Shown: positions 35,197 through 44,186 of the stretch, one piece after another
Layout: every line of letters starts with the position of its first letter
How positions within the stretch are numbered: the first letter of the stretch is position 1
NCBI RefSeq assembly: GCF_001899075.1
Contig: NZ_MKVA01000005.1
Coordinates: forward strand, 62,001 to 126,000
Direction: 5' to 3'
Length of the DNA: 64,000 bases
DNA from: Devosia sp. 67-54
Lineage (GTDB): Bacteria > Pseudomonadota > Alphaproteobacteria > Rhizobiales > Devosiaceae
The notes under the pieces: model-generated
Seen by the model: only the letters and a program-made list of their open reading frames with translations
What the model was told of the DNA's origin: nothing
Databases searched by the model: none
Made by a program: the position numbers and the translations under genes

Positions 35197-36086
35197 TAGA
35201 TTCTCAGACTCAGCCTCAGCACAATATCGGGGCTGAGGCGCTGAAAGCCAAATTCGCGCATGGTGCAGCTCCAGGCGGTCCCGAGGCGCTCGATCTTGAA
35301 CAGATTGTAACGGGCCGGATCTTCGCCGCCATCCTCGCTCTGGGCCGCGCCGGCGGCGGCCACGCCGATCACCGGCACGTCGCCGTTGAGGCCGGGAATG
35401 GCATAAATCGTCGATTTGTGGGTGTGGCCATGCAGGATCAGCTCGGCGCCGGTCTCGGCGACCACCTGGCGCAGGCGCTTGGCGCCATGCAGTCCCAGCC
35501 GCGGATGCCGAGCCTCCTGGTTGGGGGGGTGATGGATGAGCACCACGCGGAAATAGCCGGCGTCGCCCATGAGCTTTAGAATGCGCCGCAGCCGCTCGGC
35601 CTGGTCGGCGCCGAAGCGCCCATAGGCCATCAGCGGTGCGGTCGGCACGCTCGAACTGCAGCTGATGATGGCGGCCTCGCCGACGCGGCGCACGAACGGG
35701 AACTGCGCGGCGTCCAGCGTTTCGCCGCGCATGTATTCGCCCCAACGCGCATTGTTGAAGCCGAAGGATTGCTTCAGATAGGCGTCGTGGTTGCCGGGGG
35801 AGACGCAGACGGTCGAGGGATCGCCTACCGTCTGCAGCCAGTTCCAGGCGGTGTTGGCTTCGGGCTCGAGGCCTAGGTTGACGAGGTCGCCAGTCACCGC
35901 GACGAAGTCTGGCGCCTGCTCGCGCAAATGGCGCACCAAATTGGTCAGGCCGTCGCCAGCCAGTGTCGCCTGGCGCCGAAAGCGCCAGTTGAGATAGCCG
36001 GTGACCCGCTTGTTGACGAGCTCGGTCCATTTGACTGGCGGTAGCGGCGCCAGGTGCACGTCCGAGATATGGGCAAGTGTGATCAT
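35193..36086 (-). CDS. calcineurin-like metallophosphoesterase
   Basis: A 297-residue metallophosphoesterase with all dinuclear-metal motifs: D-x-H (HISDVHLAP), GDLVN, GNHD, HHPPN and the terminal HGHTHKS. The ATG at 36086 begins exactly at the first strand (MITLAHISDVH); longer upstream starts add unconserved residues. It heads the operon with murL and murD2, with the murL TTG overlapping its stop. A link to peptidoglycan or lipid-carrier metabolism (for example a UDP-sugar or lipid phosphate hydrolase) is possible but unproven. Confidence 0.85.
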   Translation of the reverse strand: MITLAHISDVHLAPLPPVKWTELVNKRVTGYLNWRFRRQATLAGDGLTNLVRHLREQAPDFVAVTGDLVNLGLEPEANTAWNWLQTVGDPSTVCVSPGNHDAYLKQSFGFNNARWGEYMRGETLDAAQFPFVRRVGEAAIISCSSSVPTAPLMAYGRFGADQAERLRRILKLMGDAGYFRVVLIHHPPNQEARHPRLGLHGAKRLRQVVAETGAELILHGHTHKSTIYAIPGLNGDVPVIGVAAAGAAQSEDGGEDPARYNLFKIERLGTAWSCTMREFGFQRLSPDIVLRLSLRIY

Positions 36087-36182
36087 CGAGGGGCCTAATG
36101 CCACGCTCGGCATGGCAAGAAAATGGTCCATCGCGGCATTGGGTAGTTTTGCCCCGGAAGCAGGGCTGCTACGTCACCGGTC

Positions 36183-36665
36183 ATGACGGATGAAACGAGA
36201 CTGACGCCCTGGCAGCGATACCGCACCCGTCTGCACCTGCTGGTCACGGCGTTGCGCAAACGGATGACCGTGGGCGTGCGAGCGGTGCTGCTCGACGGCC
36301 GGCGGGTGCTGCTGGTCAAGCACACCTACGTGCCGGGCTGGCAGTTTCCGGGCGGCGGAGTCGAGCCGGGCGAGACCGCCGAAACGGCAGCGGCGCGCGA
36401 GGCGCTCGAGGAAACCGGCTTTGCCTGCGATGGCCGGCCGGCGCTGCATGGCTTGTTCCTCAACCGCGTCGCCGGCGGCCGGCGCGACCATGTCGCGGTT
36501 TATGTCTGGCGCGATTTCCGCAATCAGATTGAGTTCGCCCCGAACCTCGAGATCGCCGAATGCCGCTGGTTCGACGTCGATGCGCTGCCCCCCGATATCG
36601 GCAAGGGCACGGCCCGCCGGCTGCGCGAGATTTTCGACAAGACCAGGCCGGATTCCGAATGGTAA
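36183..36665 (+). CDS. Nudix hydrolase
   Basis: A 160-residue Nudix protein. The Nudix box GGGVEPGETAETAAAREALEETG follows the G-x5-E-x7-R-E-x2-E-E-x-G pattern completely, so it should hydrolyse a nucleoside diphosphate linked to another moiety. A basic, hydrophobic N-terminal helix (RLHLLVTALRKRMT) precedes the domain and is seen in some membrane-associated family members. The substrate is unknown. It is divergent from the phosphoesterase-murL-murD2 operon. Confidence 0.88.
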   Translation: MTDETRLTPWQRYRTRLHLLVTALRKRMTVGVRAVLLDGRRVLLVKHTYVPGWQFPGGGVEPGETAETAAAREALEETGFACDGRPALHGLFLNRVAGGRRDHVAVYVWRDFRNQIEFAPNLEIAECRWFDVDALPPDIGKGTARRLREIFDKTRPDSEW

Positions 36666-36767
36666 GATGCACAGGGCGCCGGCGACCAACGGGAATCCTG
36701 AATTCGCGAGGGTGCTCAAGGTCAGCACGGCGTTGCTGAGTTCAAGGCCCACCGTGGCCGCATGAGG

Positions 36768-37724
36768 TTAGTCCAGGAAGTCCAGCTCCGGTCCGACCGG
36801 TATGATGCGCGTCGGATTGATGCGAGTGTGGCTCCAGTAATAGTGCGTCTTGATGTGGTCGATGTGGATCGTTTCGCGCACCCCGGGCGTCGCCACCAGT
36901 CCGCGCAAATAGTGTGAGATGTTGGGGTAATCGCTCAGGCGCCGGATGTTGCACTTGAAGTGCCCGAAATACACGGCGTCGAAGCGCACGAGAGTAGTGA
37001 AAAGCCGCCAGTCGGCTTCCGTGACCTCCGCCCCGGCCAAGTAGGCATTTTCGCCAAGCAGACCTTCGATCCAGTCGAGGCTGTCGAACAGCGCCTGGAC
37101 GTTCTGCTCGTAGACTTCCTGCTTGGTGGCGAAGCCGGCTTTGTAGACGCCGTTGTTCACGGTGTCGTAGATGCGCGCGTTGAGCTCGTCGATACGCTCG
37201 CGATGCGAGGCCGGATAGTAGTCGTCGTCATTGCCGGTGAGCTGGTTGAAGGCTGAGTTCAGCATACGGATGATCTCGGCGCTTTCGTTGTTGACGATGC
37301 TGCCGGTCTGTTTGTCCCAGAGGACCGGCACGGTGACCCGGCCGGAATATGTCGGGTCGGCCTTCTGGTAGATCTGGTAGAGGTGCTCAGCGCCGAACAG
37401 GTCGTCGCCAGTGGACCCCCAATCGGCGAAGGTCCAGCCAGTTTCGTCCGGCATTTTCGGTGAGACCACCGACAGGCTGATCATTTCGTCGAGTCCCTTG
37501 AGCGCGCGGAAGATGAGGGTGCGATGCGCCCAGGGGCAGGCGTAGGAGACATAGAGGTGGTAGCGACCGGGCTCGGCCTTGAAGCCGCCCTTTCCGGAGG
37601 GGCCGGGCGAGCCGTCGGCGGTTACCCAATTGCGGAACGGGGAGTCGGCGCGCACGAAATGCCCGCCCGTCTTGCTGGTGTCGTACCATTCGGTCGACCA
37701 GCGGCCCTCGACCAATCGTCCCAC
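36768..37724 (-). CDS. glutathionyl-hydroquinone reductase (Xi-class GST)
   Basis: A 318-residue GST of the Xi class (YqjG/PcpF-like), which reductively removes glutathione from glutathionyl-hydroquinones. The catalytic Cys63 lies in YACPWAHRTL, the class signature; the N-terminal GRWSTEWYDTSKTGGHF and the C-terminal RFDAVYFGHFKCN also match. The GTG at 37724 is chosen because AAGGAG stands 6 bases upstream and because family members begin at this point; a GTG 11 codons earlier was rejected. It is monocistronic. Confidence 0.9.
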   Translation of the reverse strand: MGRLVEGRWSTEWYDTSKTGGHFVRADSPFRNWVTADGSPGPSGKGGFKAEPGRYHLYVSYACPWAHRTLIFRALKGLDEMISLSVVSPKMPDETGWTFADWGSTGDDLFGAEHLYQIYQKADPTYSGRVTVPVLWDKQTGSIVNNESAEIIRMLNSAFNQLTGNDDDYYPASHRERIDELNARIYDTVNNGVYKAGFATKQEVYEQNVQALFDSLDWIEGLLGENAYLAGAEVTEADWRLFTTLVRFDAVYFGHFKCNIRRLSDYPNISHYLRGLVATPGVRETIHIDHIKTHYYWSHTRINPTRIIPVGPELDFLD

Positions 37725-37890
37725 AATCGTCTCCTTGCAGTCATGTGCTCGCCCCACTTAGGAGGTCCGCTGGCCATCACCAAACGTTAACGCCGGGCTC
37801 TTGAATTGCGCTGCGTTTCCCATGATTTATCGTTTACGCGCCCGGACCGTAATGGTAATGCGCAGCTTTAGACGTCAGGAGGCGTCCAGG

Positions 37891-37926
37891 ATGGAGAACG
37901 TCGTTCACGTGACCCGACGATCGTAA
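37891..37926 (+). CDS. 11-residue putative leader peptide
   Basis: A short open frame (MENVVHVTRRS) with a consensus AGGAGG 8 bases before its ATG, far stronger than most start sites in this window. It lies 64 bases upstream of the GNAT gene and is followed by a GC hairpin with a T-rich tail. The layout suggests a translated leader controlling the downstream gene. It vaguely recalls the SpeFL leader of gammaproteobacterial ornithine decarboxylase (MEN...HIRR), but that similarity is short and inferred. Confidence 0.5.
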   Translation: MENVVHVTRRS

Positions 37927-37936
37927 CAGGTCGGGA

Positions 37937-37970
37937 GCCGGCCCCGCGCCGGCGCGTTTGTCCTTTGTCT
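37937..37970 (+). terminator. candidate attenuator/terminator before the GNAT gene
   Basis: A 6-bp all-GC stem (GCCGGC, 5-base loop, GCCGGC at 37937-37953) followed by a T-rich run (GTTTGTCCTTTGTCTTTGTG). An upstream hairpin pairs CCCGAC in the end of the leader reading frame (37913-37918) with GTCGGG (37930-37935), its loop holding the leader stop codon. This could be an attenuation switch responding to ribosome position. Confidence 0.45.
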
Positions 37971-37990
37971 TTGTGTCCTGGACTGTCACG

Positions 37991-38551
37991 ATGAACACCC
38001 AATCCGTCTATTCCCCGGCGCCGTCGGCCCCTCCGCAACCCAGCCTGCCCACCTGGCGCCATGCCACCCCCGAAGACGGTGCTTACGTCGAGGAGTTGCA
38101 GGCGCTGGCTTTTGGCCCTGGGCGGTTCGCCCGTACGGCCTTCCGGGTGCGCGAGCGCTTCCCGATCGATACCTCCCTTTCCCTCATTGCCGAAGTCGAC
38201 GGAGTCCCATGCGGATCGGTGTGGATGACGCCGCTCAGCGTCGGCGGCATCGACGGCTACATGCTGGGACCGCTGGCTACACATCCCGACTTCCGCAAGC
38301 GCGGCGTCGGCAAGATGCTGGCGCGTGAAGTCACCCGGCTGGCGCTGGCGCGCGGGCAGGGCAGCTTCGTCATCCTGATCGGCGACCGCGACTACTATTG
38401 CCCGCTCGGCTGGCAGCCGACGACATTGGGGGCGGTCAAATGGCCGGGTCCGGTGGATCCCAGCCGCGTCCTCGTCTACTCCGAGGACAAGACGCTGGCG
38501 GCGAGGCTCAAGGGACGGATCGGTGCGTTCGGCACCAAGAAGCACGCCTAG
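37991..38551 (+). CDS. GNAT-family N-acetyltransferase (YhbS-like)
   Basis: A 186-residue GNAT acetyltransferase. The acetyl-CoA-binding motif A is LGPLATHPDFRKRGVGKML, followed by LVILIGDRDYYCPLGW-type sequence typical of the YhbS group. The first 30 residues are Pro/Ser-rich and probably unstructured. The ATG at 37991 begins after the putative leader and terminator. The substrate is unknown; the leader resembling polyamine-related leaders hints at an amine, but this is speculative. Confidence 0.88.
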   Translation: MNTQSVYSPAPSAPPQPSLPTWRHATPEDGAYVEELQALAFGPGRFARTAFRVRERFPIDTSLSLIAEVDGVPCGSVWMTPLSVGGIDGYMLGPLATHPDFRKRGVGKMLAREVTRLALARGQGSFVILIGDRDYYCPLGWQPTTLGAVKWPGPVDPSRVLVYSEDKTLAARLKGRIGAFGTKKHA

Positions 38552-38719
38552 CGCCGCACTTTCTTGCACAAGAGCGGGTGGGTCGCGAACCCGCCGGCTC
38601 GCGGATGTCTGGAGCAGTTCGCCGATTCATGGCATCGGTGGCTGCTTCAAGCTATTGTTTTGCCGCGTTTTCGAGGCGGAAGACCTGTTGTTTTTCCCGA
38701 AATGCGCCTGTGAGGGAAT

Positions 38720-39355
38720 GTGTCCGTGTCGGCCGCCGACGAACTGATCGAGCGAATTGCACGCCGGTTGCTGCCGTCGCCGCAGGCCACGGAGGTGACG
38801 GCCACCCTTGCGCCGGACTTTATGCCCGAGGGTGGCTTCCAAGGGCCGCGGCGCGATGCGGCGGTGCTGATCGCCCTGGTGCATCGGGGCGATGCGATGT
38901 CGGTGCTTTACACCGAGCGGTCGCCGGACCTCAGGTCACATTCGGGCCAGATCGCCTTCCCTGGAGGCAAGATCGATCCGGAAGACGCCGGGCCGGGCGA
39001 CGCTGCGGTGCGCGAGGCGAGCGAGGAGGTGGCGCTCGATCCGCACGACGCCCGCATCCTCGGCTACATGCCCGCCTATTTCACGGGGTCGAACTACCTG
39101 ATCACGCCGGTGGTCGCCGAGGTCACGCCACGGCGCGACTTCGTGCCCAATCCCGGCGAGGTCAAGACCGTGTTCGAGGTGCCGTTGCCGCTGCTGATGA
39201 AGGAGGAGACCTTCGGCACATTCCGCATCCGCCGCAAGGACCGGGAAGGCACCTCCTGGCAGATTGCGCATCAGGGCCTCGTGATCTGGGGGATAACGGC
39301 CAACCTGACGCGACAATTCTACGAGATGGTGCTGAAGCCCGAGGTGCAGGTGTGA
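38720..39355 (+). CDS. CoA pyrophosphatase-type Nudix hydrolase
   Basis: A 211-residue Nudix protein of the NudL/CoA-pyrophosphatase group, which cleaves CoA to 4'-phosphopantetheine and 3',5'-ADP. The group-specific motif LRSHSGQIAFPGGKID precedes and joins the Nudix box (GGKID...REASEEVAL). The GTG at 38720 is close to GAGGG (3 bases); a second in-frame GTG at 38726 has better spacing (9 bases) and may be the true start. Its stop overlaps the CCA-adding enzyme GTG by 4 bases. Confidence 0.88.
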   Translation: MSVSAADELIERIARRLLPSPQATEVTATLAPDFMPEGGFQGPRRDAAVLIALVHRGDAMSVLYTERSPDLRSHSGQIAFPGGKIDPEDAGPGDAAVREASEEVALDPHDARILGYMPAYFTGSNYLITPVVAEVTPRRDFVPNPGEVKTVFEVPLPLLMKEETFGTFRIRRKDREGTSWQIAHQGLVIWGITANLTRQFYEMVLKPEVQV

Positions 39356-40545
39356 TCCCGCAATCGGCGCTCGATCGGCTGAAGCGGGCGCCATGGCTGC
39401 AGCGGTCGGAAACACAGGCGATATTTGCGCTGCTGGATGGCGCCAAGGGGCGTACCCGGGCCGTCGGTGGCGTCGTGCGCGACGCGCTGGCGAACCGGAT
39501 GCGGGAGACGCCGGAGATCGACTTCGCCACGGAATTGACGCCCGAGGACGTGACCAAGCGGGCGATGGCAGCCGGCATTCCGGTCTATCCGACGGGCATC
39601 GAGCACGGGACCGTGACGCTGAGGGTCGGCGACCTTGTGGCTGAGGTAACCACGTTGCGCGAGGACGTCGAAACCTTCGGCCGGCGCGCACGGGTGAAAT
39701 TCGGGAAGGACTGGACGCGCGATGCCGAACGGCGGGATTTCACGCTGAATGCGCTGTATGCCGACGCCGACGGCACGCTGCTCGATCCCCTGGGCGGCGC
39801 GCAGGATTGCCTCGACGGCGTGGTGCGCTTCATTGGCGACGCCGACCAGCGCATCGCCGAAGACCGGTTGCGCGTCTATCGCTTCTTCCGGTTTTCGGCG
39901 AGCCATGGACACGAGCGCCTGGACCCTACCGGACTCGACGCGGTGGCCCGTGCTGCTGGGACGCTCGACGGGCTGTCGGCCGAGCGGGTTGGGGCCGAGA
40001 TGCGGCGCATGCTCGACCTGCCGCGCGTGGCCGGAACGCTGGCCACCATGCGGACGGCCGGCATTCTCGCATTGCCAGCCGATCTGCTGGAGCGGCTGGC
40101 CGCCTATGAGCGGCAGGCGCGCCAGCCCAACCGCAACGCCCGGCTGGCGCTGCTAAGTGCGAGCCTGGGCGTGACATGGCCGCGAGAGCACTGGCGATTG
40201 TCGAACGACGAGGCCGGGATGGCCGAACGAACGCTGGCGGCGGCACGGCTGCTGGTCGATTTCCAGGTCAACGAGGCCGCCTATCGCTATCCAGCCGTCC
40301 TGGCGGATGCGGTGGAGGTGGCGGCGGCGCTGGCGGGATGGACCGGAGCGGGGAAATCAGCCGTGCTGGCGCGGCTCGCGGAAATCGAAGTGCCGCGTTT
40401 TCCGATCTCGGGCAACGATCTCATCGCGGCGGGACTCGCGCCAGGCCCAGGGCTCGGGATGGCGCTGGAGCGGCTGGAAAAGCGCTGGATCGCGAGCAAT
40501 TTCCGCCTCGGCAAGGCGGAATTGCTCGCGGAACTCAAGCACTGA
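39352..40545 (+). CDS. cca: CCA tRNA nucleotidyltransferase
   Basis: A 397-residue class II nucleotidyltransferase that adds or repairs the 3' CCA end of tRNAs. Visible motifs are VGGVVRDALANR, IDFATELTPEDV, PTGIEHGTVTL, ERRDFTLNALYAD, DPLGGAQDCLDG and RIAEDRLRVYRFFRF. The first catalytic acidic residue, normally the first Asp of D-x-D, is Glu here (E-I-D-F). The GTG at 39352 overlaps the Nudix gene stop (GTGA); this pairing of a CoA-pyrophosphatase-type gene with cca is familiar from rhizobia. No ATG lies nearby in frame. Confidence 0.92.
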   Translation: MIPQSALDRLKRAPWLQRSETQAIFALLDGAKGRTRAVGGVVRDALANRMRETPEIDFATELTPEDVTKRAMAAGIPVYPTGIEHGTVTLRVGDLVAEVTTLREDVETFGRRARVKFGKDWTRDAERRDFTLNALYADADGTLLDPLGGAQDCLDGVVRFIGDADQRIAEDRLRVYRFFRFSASHGHERLDPTGLDAVARAAGTLDGLSAERVGAEMRRMLDLPRVAGTLATMRTAGILALPADLLERLAAYERQARQPNRNARLALLSASLGVTWPREHWRLSNDEAGMAERTLAAARLLVDFQVNEAAYRYPAVLADAVEVAAALAGWTGAGKSAVLARLAEIEVPRFPISGNDLIAAGLAPGPGLGMALERLEKRWIASNFRLGKAELLAELKH

Positions 40546-40553
40546 ATCTGAGG

Positions 40554-40733
40554 CTATTGTGCCGGTTGCAGGTCGTGGATGCGTTGCTTGATGCGCTCGA
40601 CCATCTCCGGACGCACCACGGTTTCACCGTGAACTTCTCGCAGGTGCTCTGCCGCACGGCGCACGATCTCGGCGTCGTTGTCGGCCTGGGTGTGCCACGG
40701 ACAGCCCGGCACCAGGCATTCGTACTGCTTCAT
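40554..40733 (-). CDS. DUF1059 small cysteine-containing protein
   Basis: A 59-residue protein of the DUF1059 family (MKQYECLVPGCPWHTQADNDAEI...HLREVHGE). The pattern C-x4-C...H...H looks like a small zinc-finger-like site. Function unknown. AGGAGG lies 5 bases before the ATG at 40733. It is convergent with cca (8-base gap) and 60 bases downstream of hemF. Confidence 0.85.
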   Translation of the reverse strand: MKQYECLVPGCPWHTQADNDAEIVRRAAEHLREVHGETVVRPEMVERIKQRIHDLQPAQ

Positions 40734-40793
40734 CGCAACCTCCTGGAACTTGCCCTCATCTGGCAACGGGCGAGCGAGGGAACAAGTTCCCTG

Positions 40794-41651
40794 TCACGGC
40801 CAGCGCACCTCCGGGGGCATGGAACTGAGGATCGCCTCGACGTTGCCGCCGGTCTTGAGGCCGAAAGTGGTGCCACGGTCGTAGAGCAGGTTGAACTCGA
40901 CATAGCGGCCGCGGCGGACGAGCTGCTCGTTGCGGTCGGCGTCGGTCCATGTGGTTGCGACGTTGCGGCGGACGAGCGCAGGGTAGATGTCGAGGAAGGC
41001 GCGGCCGACGTCCTGGGTGAAGGCGAAGTCGGCACCCCAGTCGCCGCTCGACAATTGGTCGTAGAAGATGCCGCCGATGCCGCGCGGTTCGTTGCGATGC
41101 TTGAGCCAGAAATATTCGTCGCACCATTGCTTGTAGCGGCTGTAGTCGATCTGCGGATGGGCCTCGCAGGCGGCCTTGAAGGCGGCGTGGAAATCGACGC
41201 TGTCGGGGTCGGCCTGGGTGCGCCGCCGGTCGAGCACCGGCGTGAGGTCGCCGCCGCCGCCGAACCAGTAATTGCCGGTGACGATCATGCGCGTGTTCAT
41301 GTGCGCCGCCGGCACGTGCGGATTGCGCGGATGGATGATGACCGACACGCCGGCGCTCCAGAACTGGGCGCCGGCTTCGGTGTGCGGCATCTGCCGGGCG
41401 AACTCTTCGCTGAAGGTGCCGTGCACCACCGAAATGTGGACGCCGGCCTTCTCGAACACCTGCCCGTGCAGCAGGCCCATCTCGCCGCCGCCGCCCTCGG
41501 GGCGGGTCCAGGGTTTGATCTCGAATTTGGCGCCGCGTCCCGAATGTTCGGCTTCGATGGCCTCGAGGCGGGCGCAGAGGTCGTCGCGCACCTGGCGGAA
41601 CCATGCGGCGGCGGTGGGTTTTTTGGTGTCGATGTCGGAAGGCAGGGTCAT
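40794..41651 (-). CDS. hemF: oxygen-dependent coproporphyrinogen III oxidase
   Basis: A 285-residue HemF that converts coproporphyrinogen III to protoporphyrinogen IX using O2 in haem synthesis. Family segments are plain: [82 protein letters not shown], and near the C-terminus [23 protein letters not shown]. It overlaps trmL by 4 bases (ATGA). The divergent operon encodes the haem-containing bc1 complex. Confidence 0.96.
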   Translation of the reverse strand: MTLPSDIDTKKPTAAAWFRQVRDDLCARLEAIEAEHSGRGAKFEIKPWTRPEGGGGEMGLLHGQVFEKAGVHISVVHGTFSEEFARQMPHTEAGAQFWSAGVSVIIHPRNPHVPAAHMNTRMIVTGNYWFGGGGDLTPVLDRRRTQADPDSVDFHAAFKAACEAHPQIDYSRYKQWCDEYFWLKHRNEPRGIGGIFYDQLSSGDWGADFAFTQDVGRAFLDIYPALVRRNVATTWTDADRNEQLVRRGRYVEFNLLYDRGTTFGLKTGGNVEAILSSMPPEVRWP

Positions 41652-42118
41652 GTCAAACTCGCAAAGGCGCCGGTCTGGCGCATCGCCTCGCCCAATATCA
41701 GGGCGGCGGCCACGGCTACGTTGATGGAGCGCAAACCGGGACGCATGGGGATGCGGATTCGCAGGTCGGCGTCATCGGCCACGGCGAGGGGCACGCCGGC
41801 GCTCTCGCGTCCGAGCAGCAGGATGTCGGTGTCGCCATAACTCGCCGCATAGGCGGACTCGCTGGATTTGGTGGTGAGCAGCACCAGGCGCCGGCCGCGC
41901 GCCTGACGGTCGGCCGCGAAATGCGCGTAGCTGTCGTGCTCGACGATCTCGGCGTGGTCGAGATAGTCGAGGCCCCCGCGCTTGAGCTCGCGCCGCGAGA
42001 AAGCGAAGCCGGGCGGATGAATGATGTGCACCGGCACGCCGAGGCAGGCGCCCAATCGCAGCAAGGTGCCGGTATTCTGGGCGATATCGGGCTGGTAGAG
42101 GGCGAGTTCGACGGGCAC
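41648..42118 (-). CDS. trmL: tRNA (cytidine(34)-2'-O)-methyltransferase TrmL
   Basis: A 156-residue SPOUT methyltransferase that 2'-O-methylates the wobble base of tRNA-Leu. It has the short SPOUT pattern: [32 protein letters not shown] at the start, [11 protein letters not shown], and the trefoil-knot end [23 protein letters not shown]. The GTG at 42118 is the natural start. Its stop overlaps the hemF ATG. Confidence 0.94.
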   Translation of the reverse strand: MPVELALYQPDIAQNTGTLLRLGACLGVPVHIIHPPGFAFSRRELKRGGLDYLDHAEIVEHDSYAHFAADRQARGRRLVLLTTKSSESAYAASYGDTDILLLGRESAGVPLAVADDADLRIRIPMRPGLRSINVAVAAALILGEAMRQTGAFASLT

Positions 42119-42333
42119 GCCGTTCTCCTCGTCGTCGGGCCGCGGACGGGCCAGTGGGTATAGTGTCGCAGACGGGTTTTCGCCCGGTTGTCCCGGCTGG
42201 ACAAGCGCAAAGGAGAGTGCAAAAAGACCACCAAATCACACGCCCTCAAGGGGCGGGTGTGGTTATTGCGCGCGCGGTGCGGGGGCTCCGTAAAGTGGCG
42301 CGGAATCAGGCATCAGGCGGGGATATTTCGACC

Positions 42334-42876
42334 TTGGCGACAGAATCGAATTTGGCGCACGACGACACGCCCGACACTGGCAAGCGCGACTTCCTCTATA
42401 TCGCGACGGCCGCGGTGGGCGCCGTGGGTGTGGCGGGGGTGGCCTGGCCCATCATCAACCAGATGAACCCCGACGCGTCGGTGCTCGCCTTGGCCTCGGT
42501 CGAATACGACATGAGCAAAATCGAGACCGGCTCGGCGGTGACCATCAAGTGGCGCGGCACGCCGGTGTTCGTGCGCAACCGCACGCAGAAGGAAATCGAC
42601 GAGGCGCGCGCCGTGCCGATGGATCAGCTCAAGGATCCGGAGCGGGACCAGGACCGCGTCAAGCCGGGCCATGACAACTGGCTGGTGATGATTGCCCTCT
42701 GCACGCATCTGGGCTGCATCCCGGTGGGCGAGTCGGGCGATTACGGCGGCTGGCTGTGCCCCTGCCACGGCTCGCAATACGACACTTCGGGACGTATCCG
42801 CAAAGGCCCGGCCCCCAAGAATCTGGTGGTGCCGCCCTATAAATTCCTGACCGACACCAAGATTCAGATCGGTTGA
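42334..42876 (+). CDS. petA: ubiquinol-cytochrome c reductase Rieske iron-sulfur subunit
   Basis: A 180-residue Rieske protein of the bc1 complex. The N-terminal anchor ([24 protein letters not shown]) includes a Tat-like K-R-D-F-L motif; the Rieske cluster ligands lie in CTHLGC and CPCHGSQYD. The start is probably the TTG at 42334, giving [11 protein letters not shown], with GGGGAT about 9 bases upstream. An in-frame GTG at 42295 is possible, and no ATG is available. It leads the petABC operon, with cytochrome b starting 14 bases after its stop. Confidence 0.92.
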   Translation: MATESNLAHDDTPDTGKRDFLYIATAAVGAVGVAGVAWPIINQMNPDASVLALASVEYDMSKIETGSAVTIKWRGTPVFVRNRTQKEIDEARAVPMDQLKDPERDQDRVKPGHDNWLVMIALCTHLGCIPVGESGDYGGWLCPCHGSQYDTSGRIRKGPAPKNLVVPPYKFLTDTKIQIG

Positions 42877-42890
42877 GGGGAAAGATCTCG

Positions 42891-44168
42891 ATGTCATCGC
42901 ACGAAAGCACCTACGTTCCCTCTCACCCCGTCGCCAAGTGGATCGAAGACCGCCTGCCGGTCATGGGTTTCGCCAAATCCACCCTCATCGACTATCCCAC
43001 CCCAAAGAACCTCAATTACTGGTGGACGTTCGGGGGCATCCTGGCGTTCATGCTGGGCGTGCAGATCGTCACCGGCATCGTGCTTGCCATGCACTACACG
43101 CCGAACGCGGCGCTGGCCTTCGACTCGGTCGAGGCGATCAAGCGCGACGTGAACGGCGGGCGCCTGATCCAGGCGGTGCACTCGACCGGCGCGTCGATGT
43201 TCTTCTTTGCCGTCTACATCCACATCTTCCGCGGCCTGTATTTCGGCTCCTACAAGGCGCCGCGCGAGATCCTATGGATCCTCGGCGTGATCATCTACCT
43301 GCTGATGATGGCCACCGCCTTCATGGGCTACGTGCTGCCGTGGGGCCAGATGAGCTTCTGGGCGGCAGCGGTGATCACCAACATCTTTGCGGCGATCCCG
43401 GTGATCGGCGATCCGATCCTGCAGCTGCTGCGCGGCGGCTTTGCGGTCGACAACCCGACGCTCAACCGCTTCTTCTCGCTGCACTATCTGCTGCCGTTCA
43501 TCATTGCGGCGGTGGTGGTGCTGCACATCTGGGCGCTGCACGTGCCGGGCAACAACAACCCGATCGGCGTCGAGGTGAAGGACAAGCGCGATACCGTGCC
43601 CTTCCATCCGTTCTACACGATGAAGGACCTGTTCGCGATCGTGGTGTTCTGCATCCCGTTCGCCTGGTTCGCGTTCTTTGCGCCGGACATCTTCGGGCAT
43701 GCCGACAACTACATCATGGCGAACCCGCTGGTGACGCCGCCGCACATCGTGCCGGAATGGTACTTCCTGCCGTTCTACGCCATCCTGCGCGCCATCGACT
43801 TCAACTTCATCATCGACAGCAAGCTGCTCGGCGTCATCTTCTTCGGCGGCTCGATCCTGATCCTGTTCTTCGTGCCGTGGCTCGATACCTCGAAGGTGCG
43901 TTCGGGCACGTTCCGGCCGGCGTTCAAGTGGTTCTACTGGCTGTTCGTGGTGAACTTCCTGCTCTTGATGTGGTACGGCGCGCAGGAGCCGGCGCTGCAG
44001 GTGATCGGGCCGTTCACGGTGGCCGACGTCAGCAAGCTCTCGGTGGTGTACTACTTTGCGTATTTCATCGTGATCCTGCCGCTGCTCGGGCGCTTCGAAA
44101 AGCCCAGGCCGCTGCCCAATTCCATCTCCGAGTCGGTGCTCTCCAAGCCGGCTCCGGCAACGACCTGA
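42891..44168 (+). CDS. petB: cytochrome b of the bc1 complex
   Basis: A 425-residue cytochrome b with about eight membrane helices. The haem-ligating His pairs sit in [19 protein letters not shown] and [20 protein letters not shown], and the Qo-site motif P-E-W is present ([14 protein letters not shown]). It is not fused to cytochrome c1 (unlike the fbcH arrangement of Bradyrhizobium). It transfers electrons from quinol to cytochrome c and pumps protons. The ATG at 42891 is preferred to a GTG-like start six codons earlier. Confidence 0.96.
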   Translation: MSSHESTYVPSHPVAKWIEDRLPVMGFAKSTLIDYPTPKNLNYWWTFGGILAFMLGVQIVTGIVLAMHYTPNAALAFDSVEAIKRDVNGGRLIQAVHSTGASMFFFAVYIHIFRGLYFGSYKAPREILWILGVIIYLLMMATAFMGYVLPWGQMSFWAAAVITNIFAAIPVIGDPILQLLRGGFAVDNPTLNRFFSLHYLLPFIIAAVVVLHIWALHVPGNNNPIGVEVKDKRDTVPFHPFYTMKDLFAIVVFCIPFAWFAFFAPDIFGHADNYIMANPLVTPPHIVPEWYFLPFYAILRAIDFNFIIDSKLLGVIFFGGSILILFFVPWLDTSKVRSGTFRPAFKWFYWLFVVNFLLLMWYGAQEPALQVIGPFTVADVSKLSVVYYFAYFIVILPLLGRFEKPRPLPNSISESVLSKPAPATT

Positions 44169-44186
44169 CCACGGGACAGCACCAGA

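Noticed and set aside
38574-38594. Possible terminator after the GNAT gene
   Set aside because: A 6-bp stem (GCGGGT/ACCCGC) without a T run; too weak to call.
42237-42261. Hairpin CACACGCCC...GGGCGGGTGTG in the petA leader
   Set aside because: The stem has a two-base bulge and no T tract or conserved riboswitch features; probably incidental, so not listed as a regulatory element.
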